From assembly GCF_014229095.1 (NCBI RefSeq), contig NZ_JAARZC010000002.1, positions 1 through 64,000 of the forward strand: 64,000 bases of DNA, written 5' to 3'. Source of the DNA: Listeria cossartiae subsp. cayugensis. GTDB lineage: Bacteria > Bacillota > Bacilli > Lactobacillales > Listeriaceae. This document shows positions 6,343 through 15,422 of the stretch, piece after piece. A model generated the notes under the pieces. That model was not told where the DNA came from. It did no database searches and was given only the letters and a program-made list of their open reading frames with translations. Made by a program: the position numbers and the translations under genes. Each line of letters starts with the position of its first letter. Positions within the stretch are counted from its first letter, which is position 1.

Positions 6343-9126
6343 ATGGATATGGTAAAAAATGAGTGGAAAAAATTATTTAAAAACAAAATACTACTTTTAT
6401 CATTTGTAGTTATTCTGTTTATTCCACTTTTATATGCAAGCTTTTTCTTAAAATCCGTCTGGGATCCGTACGGCAAAACAGGGGATTTACCAGTAGCGGT
6501 AGTTAACAATGACAAACCGGTTGATTATAATGGTCAAACGATGGATGTTGGCGATCAGTTAGTCACAAAACTGAAAAGCAACAAAGAACTCGATTGGAAT
6601 TTTCTTTCCAAAGAAGATGCGGAACAAGGCTTAAAAGATGGCAAATATTATATGGTTGTCACAATTCCAAAAGATTTCTCTAAAAATGCAGCATCCGTTT
6701 TAGATAAAGATCCTAAAAAAATGGAATTAAGCTATCAAACAAACGGCTCGCTTAACTATTTAGGGCAAGTCGTAAGTGAACAAGGTGCCAAACAGCTGAA
6801 AAGCGAGGTTTCCGCTGAGGTAACAAAATCCTACGCGGAAGCAATTTTCGATAAAATTAAAGAGTCTGGTGAAGGGTTCGCCCAAGCTGCAGATGGCTCT
6901 GGAAAAATTAAAGATGGCCTTGAAAAATCACAAGAAGGTAATAAAACCATTTCAACCAACTTAAAAACACTCGCAGATAGCTCGTTAACATTCAAAGATG
7001 GCGCTAATACATTAGAAGTTGGCTTAAAAACTTACACAGATGGCGTGAATACGGCAGCCGCTGGTGGCGATAAACTAAATGCTGGTGTTTCGACGCTTGC
7101 TGCTGGTGTAGGACCACTAAAAGACGGTGTCGCAGCACTTGACGGCGGGGCAACGAAATTATCAAGCGGGGTTTCCACTTATACATCAGGCGTAGACACT
7201 TTAGCAGGTGGAATTAATCAAGCTTACACTGGATCCACTGCCTTATCGGATGGATTGAACAAAATGAATGGCAGCGTACCGGCTCTAGCATCTGGCGTAA
7301 CACAACTAAATAATGGTCAAAACAGCCTTGCAACAGGTTTAGATTCACTCGTTGATGGCAGCAATAAACTTTCAGCAGGATTAAAAGAGTTAGATAGTAA
7401 TTTAACCGATCCACAAGGCAAAATTGCGCAATTAAAACAAGGTATGAACGACCTACAACAAGGTATTGACCAATTAAATAAAAGCGTAAATGGCGAAGAT
7501 GCAGCACTTGCTAAACAATTAGAAGCATTACAAAAAAGTTTAACCGATTTACAAAGTGGCTTAACATTTATTAAATCGAACGCAAACTTCGATGCCGAAG
7601 CAATTAAAACAAAAATTAATGCAACAGCTGGCGTGAGTGCAGAAGATAAACAAAAAATCATTGATGCAATTCAAGCCGATTTAGATAAAGAAACACAAAA
7701 ATCTGCCACTCAAGTAGCGACAGTCGAACAACTGCAAAGCGGCTTATCAGGTCTTGATTTAGCAGCACTTCAAACACAAGTTAAAGAATTGCAAACTGGT
7801 GTAGCGAAAATTTCGGCTGGATACAAAGTAGTTCACGGTGGAACAAACGAAGCATTCAACAGCATCCACCAAGCAATCAATGGTTCTGGCAGTCAAACAT
7901 TACTTGGCGGCGCGAACCAACTAACTGCGGGATTAAAATCAGCACAAGCTGGTAACGCGAAATTAGTTGCTGGAACGAACCAACTAAACAGCCAAATTCC
8001 AACGCTAACTTCTGGCGTCGGTCAACTTGCTGCTGGTAGTGCCAATATGGAAAATGGATTAAGTCAGTTAAATGCTGGCGGTAACAAACTTGCAAGCAAT
8101 TCAGCGGCATTACGTTCCGGGGCAACAGAGTTACAAGGCGGGACAAATCAACTAGCTGCCAAAGTTCCAACACTTGCTGGCGGAGTTAACCAACTTCAAG
8201 CTGGTTCTAGTCAATTAGCAGGCGGTTTAAATCAATTATCAGCTAATTCACCAAAACTAGTTTCAGGCGTAGGACAACTCGCAGACGGTTCTTCTAAAAT
8301 TGCCGATGGTTCTTCCAAACTAGCGAACGGTTCCTTCCAATTAGGCGATGGACTAACTAAATTGACAGACGGAAGTACAGAGTTAACCGATAAACTTGCT
8401 GACGGAGCACAACAAGTGAAAGATACAAAAGCAACAGATAAAACATTCAATATGATTGCTGCTCCAACAAAACTAGCACATAACGAATACACACACGTAA
8501 GCAACTATGGTCATGCATTAGCACCATATGTATTATCCCTTGCTCTATATGTTGGAGCACTGGTATTCAACTTCATTATGCCAATTAGACGTGTTTCGAT
8601 GGAAGGTCAACCAGCTTATAAATGGTGGTTAAGTAAATTATCCCTTGGTTTTGTCGCAGCGGTTGCGATGGCACTGCTTGAAGGTGGTATTATGATAGCA
8701 CTAGGGTTAAGACCAGATAGCATTGTTGAATTCTTCGGAACAGCGATAATTACAGCACTTGCATATATGTTCCTTATCATGCTCCTTGCTATGACATTTG
8801 ATAATCCAGGACGATTCATCGCGATGGTATTACTCATTGTTCAATTAGCGGGATCAGGCGGAACATTCCCAATGCCACTTACAGGATGGTTCTTCAACTT
8901 AATCCATCCGTTCCTACCAATGACTTACTCGATTTATGCCTTTAGAGAGTCACTGGCAGCCGGTATGGGACCAAATGTATACAGTATGTCGATGCTCGTT
9001 CTTACAATTATCATGATTGCATGTGTTGGCTTACTTTATCTATCCATGAGTCACTTGAAAAAACGTCACGATGCGCACGAATCAGCACTAGACGATAATC
9101 AAAAATTAATGGCTTTAGAAAACTAA
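6343..9126 (+). CDS. YhgE/Pip-family membrane protein with a large repeat region
   Basis: Integral membrane protein of 927 aa. It has one N-terminal membrane helix (about 19-39) followed by the YhgE/Pip N-terminal domain. A long extracytoplasmic region (about 175-690) is built from short repeats of the form G-x3-L-x2-G, such as SGVGQLAAGSANMENGL. Around 720-905 lie about six membrane helices of the ABC-2 permease type. The family includes the phage infection protein of lactococci and EsaA-like type VII secretion proteins. No ESX genes are nearby. It is probably co-transcribed with the Rrf2 gene. The precise function is unknown. Confidence 0.85.
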   Translation: MDMVKNEWKKLFKNKILLLSFVVILFIPLLYASFFLKSVWDPYGKTGDLPVAVVNNDKPVDYNGQTMDVGDQLVTKLKSNKELDWNFLSKEDAEQGLKDGKYYMVVTIPKDFSKNAASVLDKDPKKMELSYQTNGSLNYLGQVVSEQGAKQLKSEVSAEVTKSYAEAIFDKIKESGEGFAQAADGSGKIKDGLEKSQEGNKTISTNLKTLADSSLTFKDGANTLEVGLKTYTDGVNTAAAGGDKLNAGVSTLAAGVGPLKDGVAALDGGATKLSSGVSTYTSGVDTLAGGINQAYTGSTALSDGLNKMNGSVPALASGVTQLNNGQNSLATGLDSLVDGSNKLSAGLKELDSNLTDPQGKIAQLKQGMNDLQQGIDQLNKSVNGEDAALAKQLEALQKSLTDLQSGLTFIKSNANFDAEAIKTKINATAGVSAEDKQKIIDAIQADLDKETQKSATQVATVEQLQSGLSGLDLAALQTQVKELQTGVAKISAGYKVVHGGTNEAFNSIHQAINGSGSQTLLGGANQLTAGLKSAQAGNAKLVAGTNQLNSQIPTLTSGVGQLAAGSANMENGLSQLNAGGNKLASNSAALRSGATELQGGTNQLAAKVPTLAGGVNQLQAGSSQLAGGLNQLSANSPKLVSGVGQLADGSSKIADGSSKLANGSFQLGDGLTKLTDGSTELTDKLADGAQQVKDTKATDKTFNMIAAPTKLAHNEYTHVSNYGHALAPYVLSLALYVGALVFNFIMPIRRVSMEGQPAYKWWLSKLSLGFVAAVAMALLEGGIMIALGLRPDSIVEFFGTAIITALAYMFLIMLLAMTFDNPGRFIAMVLLIVQLAGSGGTFPMPLTGWFFNLIHPFLPMTYSIYAFRESLAAGMGPNVYSMSMLVLTIIMIACVGLLYLSMSHLKKRHDAHESALDDNQKLMALEN

Positions 9127-9133
9127 AATAGTG

Positions 9134-9174
9134 AAATCCTTATAAAGTAGCTACTACTTTATAAGGATTTTTTT
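9134..9174 (+). terminator. Terminator after the YhgE-type gene
   Basis: A perfect 17-bp stem (9134-9150 with 9154-9170) with a CTA loop is followed by further Ts. It is one of the strongest hairpins in the window and separates the Rrf2-yhgE unit from the chitobiose operon. Confidence 0.92.
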
Positions 9175-9198
9175 GTGTTTATAAGAAAGTGGATAATG

Positions 9199-9218
9199 AT
9201 TTCCTATGCTTAGGAAAT
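9199..9218 (+). promoter_or_regulatory. Candidate activator operator of the chitobiose operon
   Basis: Perfect inverted repeat ATTTCCTA-TGCT-TAGGAAAT, 8 nt upstream of the -35 box of the operon promoter. Its place (about -45 to -65) fits an activator such as the LicR-type regulator encoded in the operon. Assignment is inferred from position. Confidence 0.5.
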
Positions 9219-9226
9219 AAGAATAA

Positions 9227-9255
9227 TTGTGAGGTTTTTTTGTATGCGCTATCAT
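9227..9255 (+). promoter_or_regulatory. Promoter with overlapping cre-like site
   Basis: TTGTGA (9227-9232), a 17-nt spacer and TATCAT (9250-9255). TGTATGCGCTATCA (9241-9254) matches the CcpA cre consensus TGWAANCGNTNWCA except at one base and covers the -10 box, so catabolite repression is expected. Confidence 0.6.
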
Positions 9256-9282
9256 AAGGTTATAACAGCTTAGGGAAAGGAA

Positions 9283-10593
9283 ATGAAATTAATGAAAGCA
9301 TTAGAACGATTTCTGTCAAAATGGCTATTACCGTTTGCAAAAGTTTTAGAAAGTAACACCCAGATGAAGGCAATACGTCAAGGAATGATGGCATTAGTAC
9401 CAATTACTTTAGTAGGTGCTGTACCTGTATTATTCCAACAACTAGGCGGAATTCCAAAATTACCTAGTTGGATCGCATCTGTTGCCGCGTATATTAACAA
9501 CATTACCTCACCGATTTATTTTGCTACATTCGGTTTGATGTCTGTGTATGTTGCTGTTTTTGTTGCCTATTACTATGCCAAGGAACGTAACTTATGGGAC
9601 ATCGGTGCTATTGTTACAGCTTTAATGAGTTTTGTAGTTGTTGCTGTACGACCACTTGAAACTGGCGGAAGTGATGTCACTTATCTTGCTGGTGAAGGGA
9701 TTTTTGTTGCTTTAGTTATTAGTTTACTATCTGTAGAAATTCTTCATATTTTCAAAAACAAACTGAAATTTACTATTAATTTAGGGCAAGGTGTTCCAAC
9801 GCCAATTTTACGCTCTTTTGAAAACTTATGGCCGATTTTATTCTCCGTATTAATTATTGCCATTTTAAGTTTCGGGGTGGAGTCACTTAGTGGAATTCGT
9901 GTTGTTGCGTTGATTCAAACGTTATTCTCGCCATTAACTTCACTTGTAAATACGCTACCTGGTATTATGTTAATCATTTTTATTCAACAACTATTATGGT
10001 GGTTTGGTATTCATGGTTATTCTGTAATGGCGCCAGTTTGGCTTAGTGTTGCTTTCCAAAATGTGGACGCGAACGCAGCTGCACTTGCAAAAGGAGAGCC
10101 GCTTTCTTCCATGCTTATTTTCACACCTGACTTCATGTGGAGCATCGTTGGTGTAACAGGAGCTGGAGTGACTGGAGCGCTGGTAGTTATCATGATGTTC
10201 TCTAAATCGAAACGCTATAAAACACTTGGCAGATTAGCGTTACTGCCAACATTCTTCAGCATTAATGAGCCAGTAATGTTTGGGGTTCCAATTGTATTAA
10301 ACCCGAGATTTTTCATTCCAATGATGGCTGCACCTCAAATTGCTGCACTGATTGGTTGGTTCTCTATCAAATTAGGGCTAATGAATCCATTCACGATGGT
10401 TTCTCCGTATGTTCCAGTTCCAATCGGGGCTATTATCGCTTCATTTGACTGGAGATACGTAATCGTACTTGGCTTAATCTTGATTTGCTCAGCACTTATT
10501 TACTATCCATTCTTTAAAATAGCGGAAAAAGAGGCGCTTACGCAAGAAAATAGCGGTGATTTGGAAGCTAGTCTAGATGATTTCGATTTTTAA
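9283..10593 (+). CDS. chbC: PTS lactose/cellobiose-family IIC (chitobiose-type permease)
   Basis: Membrane component of a phosphotransferase system for a beta-linked disaccharide. It is 436 aa, the usual length for CelB/ChbC, with about ten hydrophobic segments. The family motifs GIHGYSVMAPVW (about 243-254) and FSINEPVMFGVPIVLNP (about 325-341) are present. GGGAAAGGAA precedes the ATG. It is the first gene of a tight six-gene operon with IIB, IIA, a ChbG deacetylase, a LicR-type regulator and a GH4 glycosidase. The ChbG and GH4 partners point to N,N'-diacetylchitobiose rather than lactose or cellobiose. From memory the operon is not present at this site in EGD-e. Confidence 0.88.
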   Translation: MKLMKALERFLSKWLLPFAKVLESNTQMKAIRQGMMALVPITLVGAVPVLFQQLGGIPKLPSWIASVAAYINNITSPIYFATFGLMSVYVAVFVAYYYAKERNLWDIGAIVTALMSFVVVAVRPLETGGSDVTYLAGEGIFVALVISLLSVEILHIFKNKLKFTINLGQGVPTPILRSFENLWPILFSVLIIAILSFGVESLSGIRVVALIQTLFSPLTSLVNTLPGIMLIIFIQQLLWWFGIHGYSVMAPVWLSVAFQNVDANAAALAKGEPLSSMLIFTPDFMWSIVGVTGAGVTGALVVIMMFSKSKRYKTLGRLALLPTFFSINEPVMFGVPIVLNPRFFIPMMAAPQIAALIGWFSIKLGLMNPFTMVSPYVPVPIGAIIASFDWRYVIVLGLILICSALIYYPFFKIAEKEALTQENSGDLEASLDDFDF

Positions 10594-10612
10594 GTAGGAA
10601 AGGACAATTGTT

Positions 10613-10969
10613 ATGAAAATTATGTTAGTATGTTTTGGCGGATTATCCACTTCTATTTTAGTGAAAAAAATGGAAGAAGCTATTGCCGCGTCAGAAAAAT
10701 TTAAAGATAAAGGTATTACAATTGAGGCTTGGGGTAAAGATGAGTATTCGGACCACCTAGACAACGTATCGATTGTTTTACTTGGACCACAATTGTCGAT
10801 GGCTTACGAGCAAGTTATCGAAACAACAAAAGAACGCGGTTTAAATGTACCTGTTGAGGTTATTGATAAAGAAGACTATGGAAATATGAATGCAGTTCCA
10901 ATCCTTATCGCTGCTTTCCAAAAGATCAAAGAAGCTGGCACGAATACATTTACGACGGAGGGGAAATAA
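10613..10969 (+). CDS. chbB: PTS lactose/cellobiose-family IIB
   Basis: Cytosolic phosphocarrier of 118 aa passing phosphate from IIA to the sugar through IIC. The phosphorylated cysteine is Cys7 in MKIMLVCFGGLSTS, matching the IIB signature at the end of the first strand. It follows a TAGGAAAGG ribosome site 20 nt after chbC, and its stop overlaps the IIA start by one base. It is slightly longer than E. coli ChbB (106 aa). Confidence 0.9.
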   Translation: MKIMLVCFGGLSTSILVKKMEEAIAASEKFKDKGITIEAWGKDEYSDHLDNVSIVLLGPQLSMAYEQVIETTKERGLNVPVEVIDKEDYGNMNAVPILIAAFQKIKEAGTNTFTTEGK

Positions 10970-11283
10970 TGGAAGGCACAGAATTACAATCATTTAAAAT
11001 CATTTCAAGTGCTGGAGATGCCTCTTCATTATTCCTAAAAGCAATCCAACACGCCGAAAAAAGTGAATTTGATAAAGCGGAAGAATGCATCGAGCAAGCG
11101 AATCAGTCTTTGAAAGATGCTCATCATGTACAAACAGCGCTTATTCAAGAAGAATCAGGTGGCGATGCTAAAGAAGTTTCTCTACTACTTATTCATGCGC
11201 AAGATCATTTAATGAATGCTTTCGTTTACTGCGACCTAGTAAAATCAGTGCTTAACTTGTATAAGCGCTTGGATGAAAAGTAA
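10969..11283 (+). CDS. chbA: PTS lactose/cellobiose-family IIA
   Basis: All-helical phosphocarrier of 104 aa that accepts phosphate from HPr on a histidine in LLLIHAQDHLMNA (His76 within the family motif) and donates it to the IIB cysteine. It overlaps the IIB stop by one base (TAATG), indicating translational coupling, and ends near the ribosome site of chbG. The family works as a trimer. A second, isolated paralog lies at 54232-54582. Confidence 0.9.
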   Translation: MEGTELQSFKIISSAGDASSLFLKAIQHAEKSEFDKAEECIEQANQSLKDAHHVQTALIQEESGGDAKEVSLLLIHAQDHLMNAFVYCDLVKSVLNLYKRLDEK

Positions 11284-11296
11284 GGAGAGAGCAGCA

Positions 11297-12043
11297 ATGA
11301 AGCTAATTATAAATGCAGATGATTTTGGATTCACACGTGCGATTAACTACGGGATTATTGATGCGCATAATTTAGGTGTACTTACTTCAACGACCTTAAT
11401 GGTAACAATGCCAGCATTTGAACATGCTGTGGAGCTGTCTAAACAAACGCCAACGCTTGGAATTGGTTTACATCTCAATTTAACACTTGGGAAACCAATG
11501 ACAAATGGAGCATCTTTAGTTGATGAAACTGGTGAAATGATTAAGCCAAAATTTATTACGCCGGATTATCCGTATGTCGAAGAAGAAGTCTACCAAGAGT
11601 TTAAAGCGCAATACCAAAGATTCGTTCAATTTATGAAGAAAAAACCAAGTCATCTAGATAGTCACTTATTCTCAACAGATATTTATCAAGCGGCGATTAA
11701 TGCAGCGAAACAACTTGCGGAAGAAGTGGGTATTCCGCTTCGAAATCATGATACAAATGGGTTTGAACATGTAGAATTTATGTGGGAAAAGCCGCTTGGA
11801 ATTCCGTATGGAGCATATGAAAACTTAGATTATATTTATGATTATGCGTCTTCCATTTTATGTTATGATTATGTAGAAATCATGACTCATCCTGGTTATC
11901 TTGATAGTTTTATTCTGGAAAATTCGACATTTTCAATGCCACGCGCGAATGAATTAGAAAGTTTGATTTCCACAAGAATGCGCCAGTTTATTAATGACAA
12001 TATTGTAGAATTAATTTCCTATCATGATATTCCAAAAAAATGA
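11297..12043 (+). CDS. chbG: ChbG/YdjC-type chitooligosaccharide deacetylase
   Basis: Predicted metal-dependent carbohydrate deacetylase of 248 aa that removes an N-acetyl group from imported chitobiose-6-phosphate, making it a substrate for the GH4 enzyme. Family metal and catalytic residues are present: NADDFG (Asp8-Asp9), GLHL (His59) and the HLDSH motif (His119, Asp121, His123). AAGGAGAG at 11282-11289 fits the ATG at 11297; an in-frame ATG 8 codons upstream overlaps IIA and has no ribosome site. The function is taken from characterised E. coli ChbG. Confidence 0.85.
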   Translation: MKLIINADDFGFTRAINYGIIDAHNLGVLTSTTLMVTMPAFEHAVELSKQTPTLGIGLHLNLTLGKPMTNGASLVDETGEMIKPKFITPDYPYVEEEVYQEFKAQYQRFVQFMKKKPSHLDSHLFSTDIYQAAINAAKQLAEEVGIPLRNHDTNGFEHVEFMWEKPLGIPYGAYENLDYIYDYASSILCYDYVEIMTHPGYLDSFILENSTFSMPRANELESLISTRMRQFINDNIVELISYHDIPKK

Positions 12044-12059
12044 AATAGGTGATTAAAAA

Positions 12060-13973
12060 ATGCTTAATCAACGTCAAAAAAACATTTTAAGTACATTGTA
12101 TAATGAAAATAATTGGCTGCTTGGGAAAAAATTAGCGGACTTATTCCGAATAAGTGATCGGACAATTAGAAATGATATACGTGTTATTAAAGAAAATTTA
12201 GGTGAGGATTTTATCTTTACGTCTAAAAAGTTGGGATATGCCTATAATATGGAAAAACCATTCCCGTTTGACGTTGAGGAGCAAACCGGAGTTGAACAAA
12301 AGCGAATTGCTCTGTTAATTCAAAAATTACTTGTAGATGATGGCGTGGACCTTTATGAATTTGCAACAGAAACGTTCACTTCTGAATCTACTATACAACG
12401 TGACATTCAGTGGCTACGTGGTTACTTTGAGCAATTACTCGGCTTGGATGTCGTTATCCATTCGAGTGATGGGGTCTATGCAATTAGCGCCACGCCACTA
12501 ATGAAAATGGAGTTATTAAACCGGATTGCGAGTTTTGATGATGCGATAAAAATAGTGTTATTAACAAAATGCTTTCCGGAGATTAACCATGATAAAATCC
12601 GCCAAATCGTTTTAGCGGTGATGGATGAACACAAGCTAGTATTAAAATATTTTGATGAAACTATTCTACTCGCGCAACTTATTTATGGTAGTGCGTTTTA
12701 CCGAAAACATCCAGATTTACAGACAATATTTGACATTCATAACCCATTTTTACAACAACTTTTTGAGACATTACATCAGGAGGGTTATGATGTTTCTGCT
12801 GAAATGAAACAATTTATAGTAGCTGCTCACGAAAAAATAGTTACGATGAATGATTTTGAAGCAAAAGTTACGACCAAAATGGTGCTCGAGGATGGTTTAT
12901 ATCAAGAAATTTTACTAGTTTTAGAAGAGATAAAACAGGTGTATTTGATCGATTTTACGACTGATTTAGAAATAACAAGTGATATGACGAAACATATTTT
13001 TATTGCGATTGAACGTGCTAAACGAGGTATTGTTATTAAAAATCAAGTTACCCATATTATTACGCAACAGTACAGTTATTTACTCGATATTGCTATCTTT
13101 ATTGGTGAAAAATTACTCGAACGTCTTGGGGTGATTTTGAATCAAGAAGAAATTATTTTATTAGTCATGTATTTGTATCAATATTACCGGAAAATAGAAG
13201 CTAGGCACCAATTGAGCCAAGTAGTACGGATTGCATTAATTGTTTTGGAAGGCAAGGCTGCACTGTATTACTTACGTGAACAATTGGCAGAAGTTTTAAG
13301 AAGCGTCAATGTAGAAGTGATTGACGTTACGGATAACAAACAGTTTCAATTGTTATTATCGGAAAATATCGATGTAGATTTGTGCATTTCTACTAAAAAA
13401 ATAGACTTGCCGGCAGAAGTCCCCTGTATCGTTTTATCTGGTAATATTGGTTTAATTGAAGAAGTGACAATCAAAAAACAACTTTCGGCAACGATGGAAG
13501 CGAATAAACAGAAAAAATTTGCCTATATTAAAGAGAAATATTTGCACGAAGAATTGTTCTTAACTAGCTTTGACTATGAACAGAAATATCAAGCAATCGA
13601 AGTGCTCAGCCAATATTGTATTGATAAAAATTATGTACCGGCTAGTTTTACAGAAAAATTATACAATCGAGAGCAACTATTTTCAACGGCGATTCCGACG
13701 GGTATTGCGTTACCCCATCCGATTAAAAATGTTGCCAATAAAAGTGGTATCCTGTTTTGCATTTTGAAAAAGCCGTGTACGTGGGATGCGCACAAAGTTA
13801 GCCTAATTACTATTCCGATGATTGAAGAATTAGATGGAACGGAAGCGCCACTTATTAATGATTTTTTGTCATTGATAGCATCTAATAAATCATATGTAGA
13901 AAAAATAAGTGAGTGCGGGACATACAATCAATGCATAGAGTTACTACAGACTATTTATAACAACAATGATTAA
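12060..13973 (+). CDS. LicR/ManR-type PRD transcriptional regulator with EIIB- and EIIA-like domains
   Basis: Multidomain regulator of 637 aa. Two N-terminal helix-turn-helix segments (about 1-65 and 85-150) are followed by two PRD domains (about 170-290 and 295-400, the second with HIFIAIERAKRG). Next come an EIIB-like domain (about 405-495) and a C-terminal mannitol/fructose-type EIIA domain whose phospho-histidine is in GIALPHPIK. The EIIB-like domain reads ALIVLEGKAALYY where the P-loop cysteine is expected, so it cannot be phosphorylated in the usual way. As in LicR, HPr and the operon's own PTS probably control activity. Encoded inside the operon it likely activates; E. coli uses an AraC-type ChbR instead. 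Confidence 0.88.
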   Translation: MLNQRQKNILSTLYNENNWLLGKKLADLFRISDRTIRNDIRVIKENLGEDFIFTSKKLGYAYNMEKPFPFDVEEQTGVEQKRIALLIQKLLVDDGVDLYEFATETFTSESTIQRDIQWLRGYFEQLLGLDVVIHSSDGVYAISATPLMKMELLNRIASFDDAIKIVLLTKCFPEINHDKIRQIVLAVMDEHKLVLKYFDETILLAQLIYGSAFYRKHPDLQTIFDIHNPFLQQLFETLHQEGYDVSAEMKQFIVAAHEKIVTMNDFEAKVTTKMVLEDGLYQEILLVLEEIKQVYLIDFTTDLEITSDMTKHIFIAIERAKRGIVIKNQVTHIITQQYSYLLDIAIFIGEKLLERLGVILNQEEIILLVMYLYQYYRKIEARHQLSQVVRIALIVLEGKAALYYLREQLAEVLRSVNVEVIDVTDNKQFQLLLSENIDVDLCISTKKIDLPAEVPCIVLSGNIGLIEEVTIKKQLSATMEANKQKKFAYIKEKYLHEELFLTSFDYEQKYQAIEVLSQYCIDKNYVPASFTEKLYNREQLFSTAIPTGIALPHPIKNVANKSGILFCILKKPCTWDAHKVSLITIPMIEELDGTEAPLINDFLSLIASNKSYVEKISECGTYNQCIELLQTIYNNND

Positions 13974-13992
13974 GTATAAGGAGTGACTAGAC

Positions 13993-15300
13993 ATGAAAAA
14001 ACAAATTATTACTATCGCCGGTGGTGGCAGTACTTACACACCTGGGATTATTCAAGCCGTACTAAATGGTCAAGAAAGATTGCCAGTTGCGGAAATTCGT
14101 TTATATGATATTGATGCAACAAGAAATGACAACATGTATTTAATCATTCAATACATGTTAGACCAACAAGGATTTTCCTCTATTAAATTAGTTCAGACAT
14201 TAAGCCCGGAAGAAGCATTTACGGGTGCGGATTTTATCTTCTCACAAATTCGTGTTGGCGGACTTAAAATGCGTGAAAAAGATGAAAAAATCCCGTTGAA
14301 ACATGGTTTAGTTGGACAAGAAACATGTGGCCTTGGTGGTTTTTCATACGGACTACGAAGCATTGGACCACTTTTAGAATTAGTTGGATATATTCAAAAG
14401 TATGCACCGGAAGCGTGGATTTTAAATTATACGAACCCAGAAACAATTATTTCTGAAGCAGTACGCAGACAATTCCCTGGTATTCAGATGATTAATGTTT
14501 GTGATATGACGATTGGTATTGAAGATACTCTAGCAAAAAATTATGGTTATGATCGTGATAACTGGATTGCTACGTACTACGGTTTAAATCATTTTGGCTG
14601 GTATACAAAAATCTATGATAAATCCTTAAAACGTGATATTATGCCAGAACTATTAGAAAAACTAAAAGTACAGGAAATCAAAGAAGAAGATCCAAGTTGG
14701 AACCGTGCATTCAATATGATTCGCTTCATGGTACAAACCTTCCCAGATAACTTACCAAATAACTATCTAGAATATTACTTGTACCCAGATATGTATGTTG
14801 ATTACGCAGATCCAAACTATACACGTGCCAACACAGTCATGGATGGACGCGAACAAAAAACACATGAAATGGCAGAAAAAATTCGTAATAAAGCAAAAGG
14901 AGATGTTCTTGATTTCTACTTCGGCGTACACGGCTTATATATTGTAGATATCGCAACATCCTTGCTGAACGACGAGAAAAGTCGCTTTATGTTGATTGTA
15001 GAAAACAAAGGAGCTATTCCTAATTTACGTAGTGACGCAGTAGTGGAAGTACCAGCGTATGTGGGTGCGACTGGTGTGGAAGCAATTTCGTTACCTGCGA
15101 TTGGCGATTTCCACAAAGGGATGATGGAAGCACAAGTTGCGGCTGAAAAACTTTTAGTAGACGCATTCTTTGAAAATTCCTATCAAAAAGCCTTGCAAGC
15201 ATTCACGCTTAACCAATCTGTACCAAACGCAACCGTTGCTAAAAAAGTACTAGATGAAATGATTATTGAAAATGAAGCCTTTTGGCCAGTTTTAAAATAG
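13993..15300 (+). CDS. chbF: GH4 6-phospho-beta-glucosidase (ChbF type)
   Basis: NAD+- and metal-dependent glycoside hydrolase family 4 enzyme of 435 aa, hydrolysing phosphorylated disaccharides delivered by the PTS. The nucleotide-binding GGGSTYTPG is at 10-18, and the metal ligands are Cys170 in NVCDM and His200 in GLNHFGW. The chb setting suggests monodeacetylated chitobiose-6-phosphate as substrate, giving GlcN6P and GlcNAc; cellobiose-6-phosphate is an alternative. AAGGAGTGACTAGAC precedes the ATG. It is the last gene of the operon and ends at a terminator, and nagB lies about 1 kb downstream. Confidence 0.85.
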   Translation: MKKQIITIAGGGSTYTPGIIQAVLNGQERLPVAEIRLYDIDATRNDNMYLIIQYMLDQQGFSSIKLVQTLSPEEAFTGADFIFSQIRVGGLKMREKDEKIPLKHGLVGQETCGLGGFSYGLRSIGPLLELVGYIQKYAPEAWILNYTNPETIISEAVRRQFPGIQMINVCDMTIGIEDTLAKNYGYDRDNWIATYYGLNHFGWYTKIYDKSLKRDIMPELLEKLKVQEIKEEDPSWNRAFNMIRFMVQTFPDNLPNNYLEYYLYPDMYVDYADPNYTRANTVMDGREQKTHEMAEKIRNKAKGDVLDFYFGVHGLYIVDIATSLLNDEKSRFMLIVENKGAIPNLRSDAVVEVPAYVGATGVEAISLPAIGDFHKGMMEAQVAAEKLLVDAFFENSYQKALQAFTLNQSVPNATVAKKVLDEMIIENEAFWPVLK

Positions 15301-15305
15301 TAATT

Positions 15306-15349
15306 AAAAACATCGTATCGTGATGGAAATTCATGGTACGATGTTTTTT
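15306..15349 (+). terminator. Terminator of the chitobiose operon
   Basis: AAAAAACATCGTA-type arm (from 15306) pairs with TACGATGTTTTTT (15337-15349). A partial inner stem lies in the loop and the T run is six long. Confidence 0.85.
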
Positions 15350-15382
15350 GTTGTGTAATGGGGCGCCTACCCTGCGAAGAAA

Positions 15383-15391
15383 TGCTATAAT
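15383..15391 (+). promoter_or_regulatory. Extended -10 promoter of the HAD-nagB genes
   Basis: TGCTATAAT, a perfect extended -10, lies 32 nt before the HAD start. No good -35 is visible, as expected for the extended class. Confidence 0.6.
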
Positions 15392-15422
15392 TAAACTATT
15401 AACGAGCGAAAAGAGGTATTGC

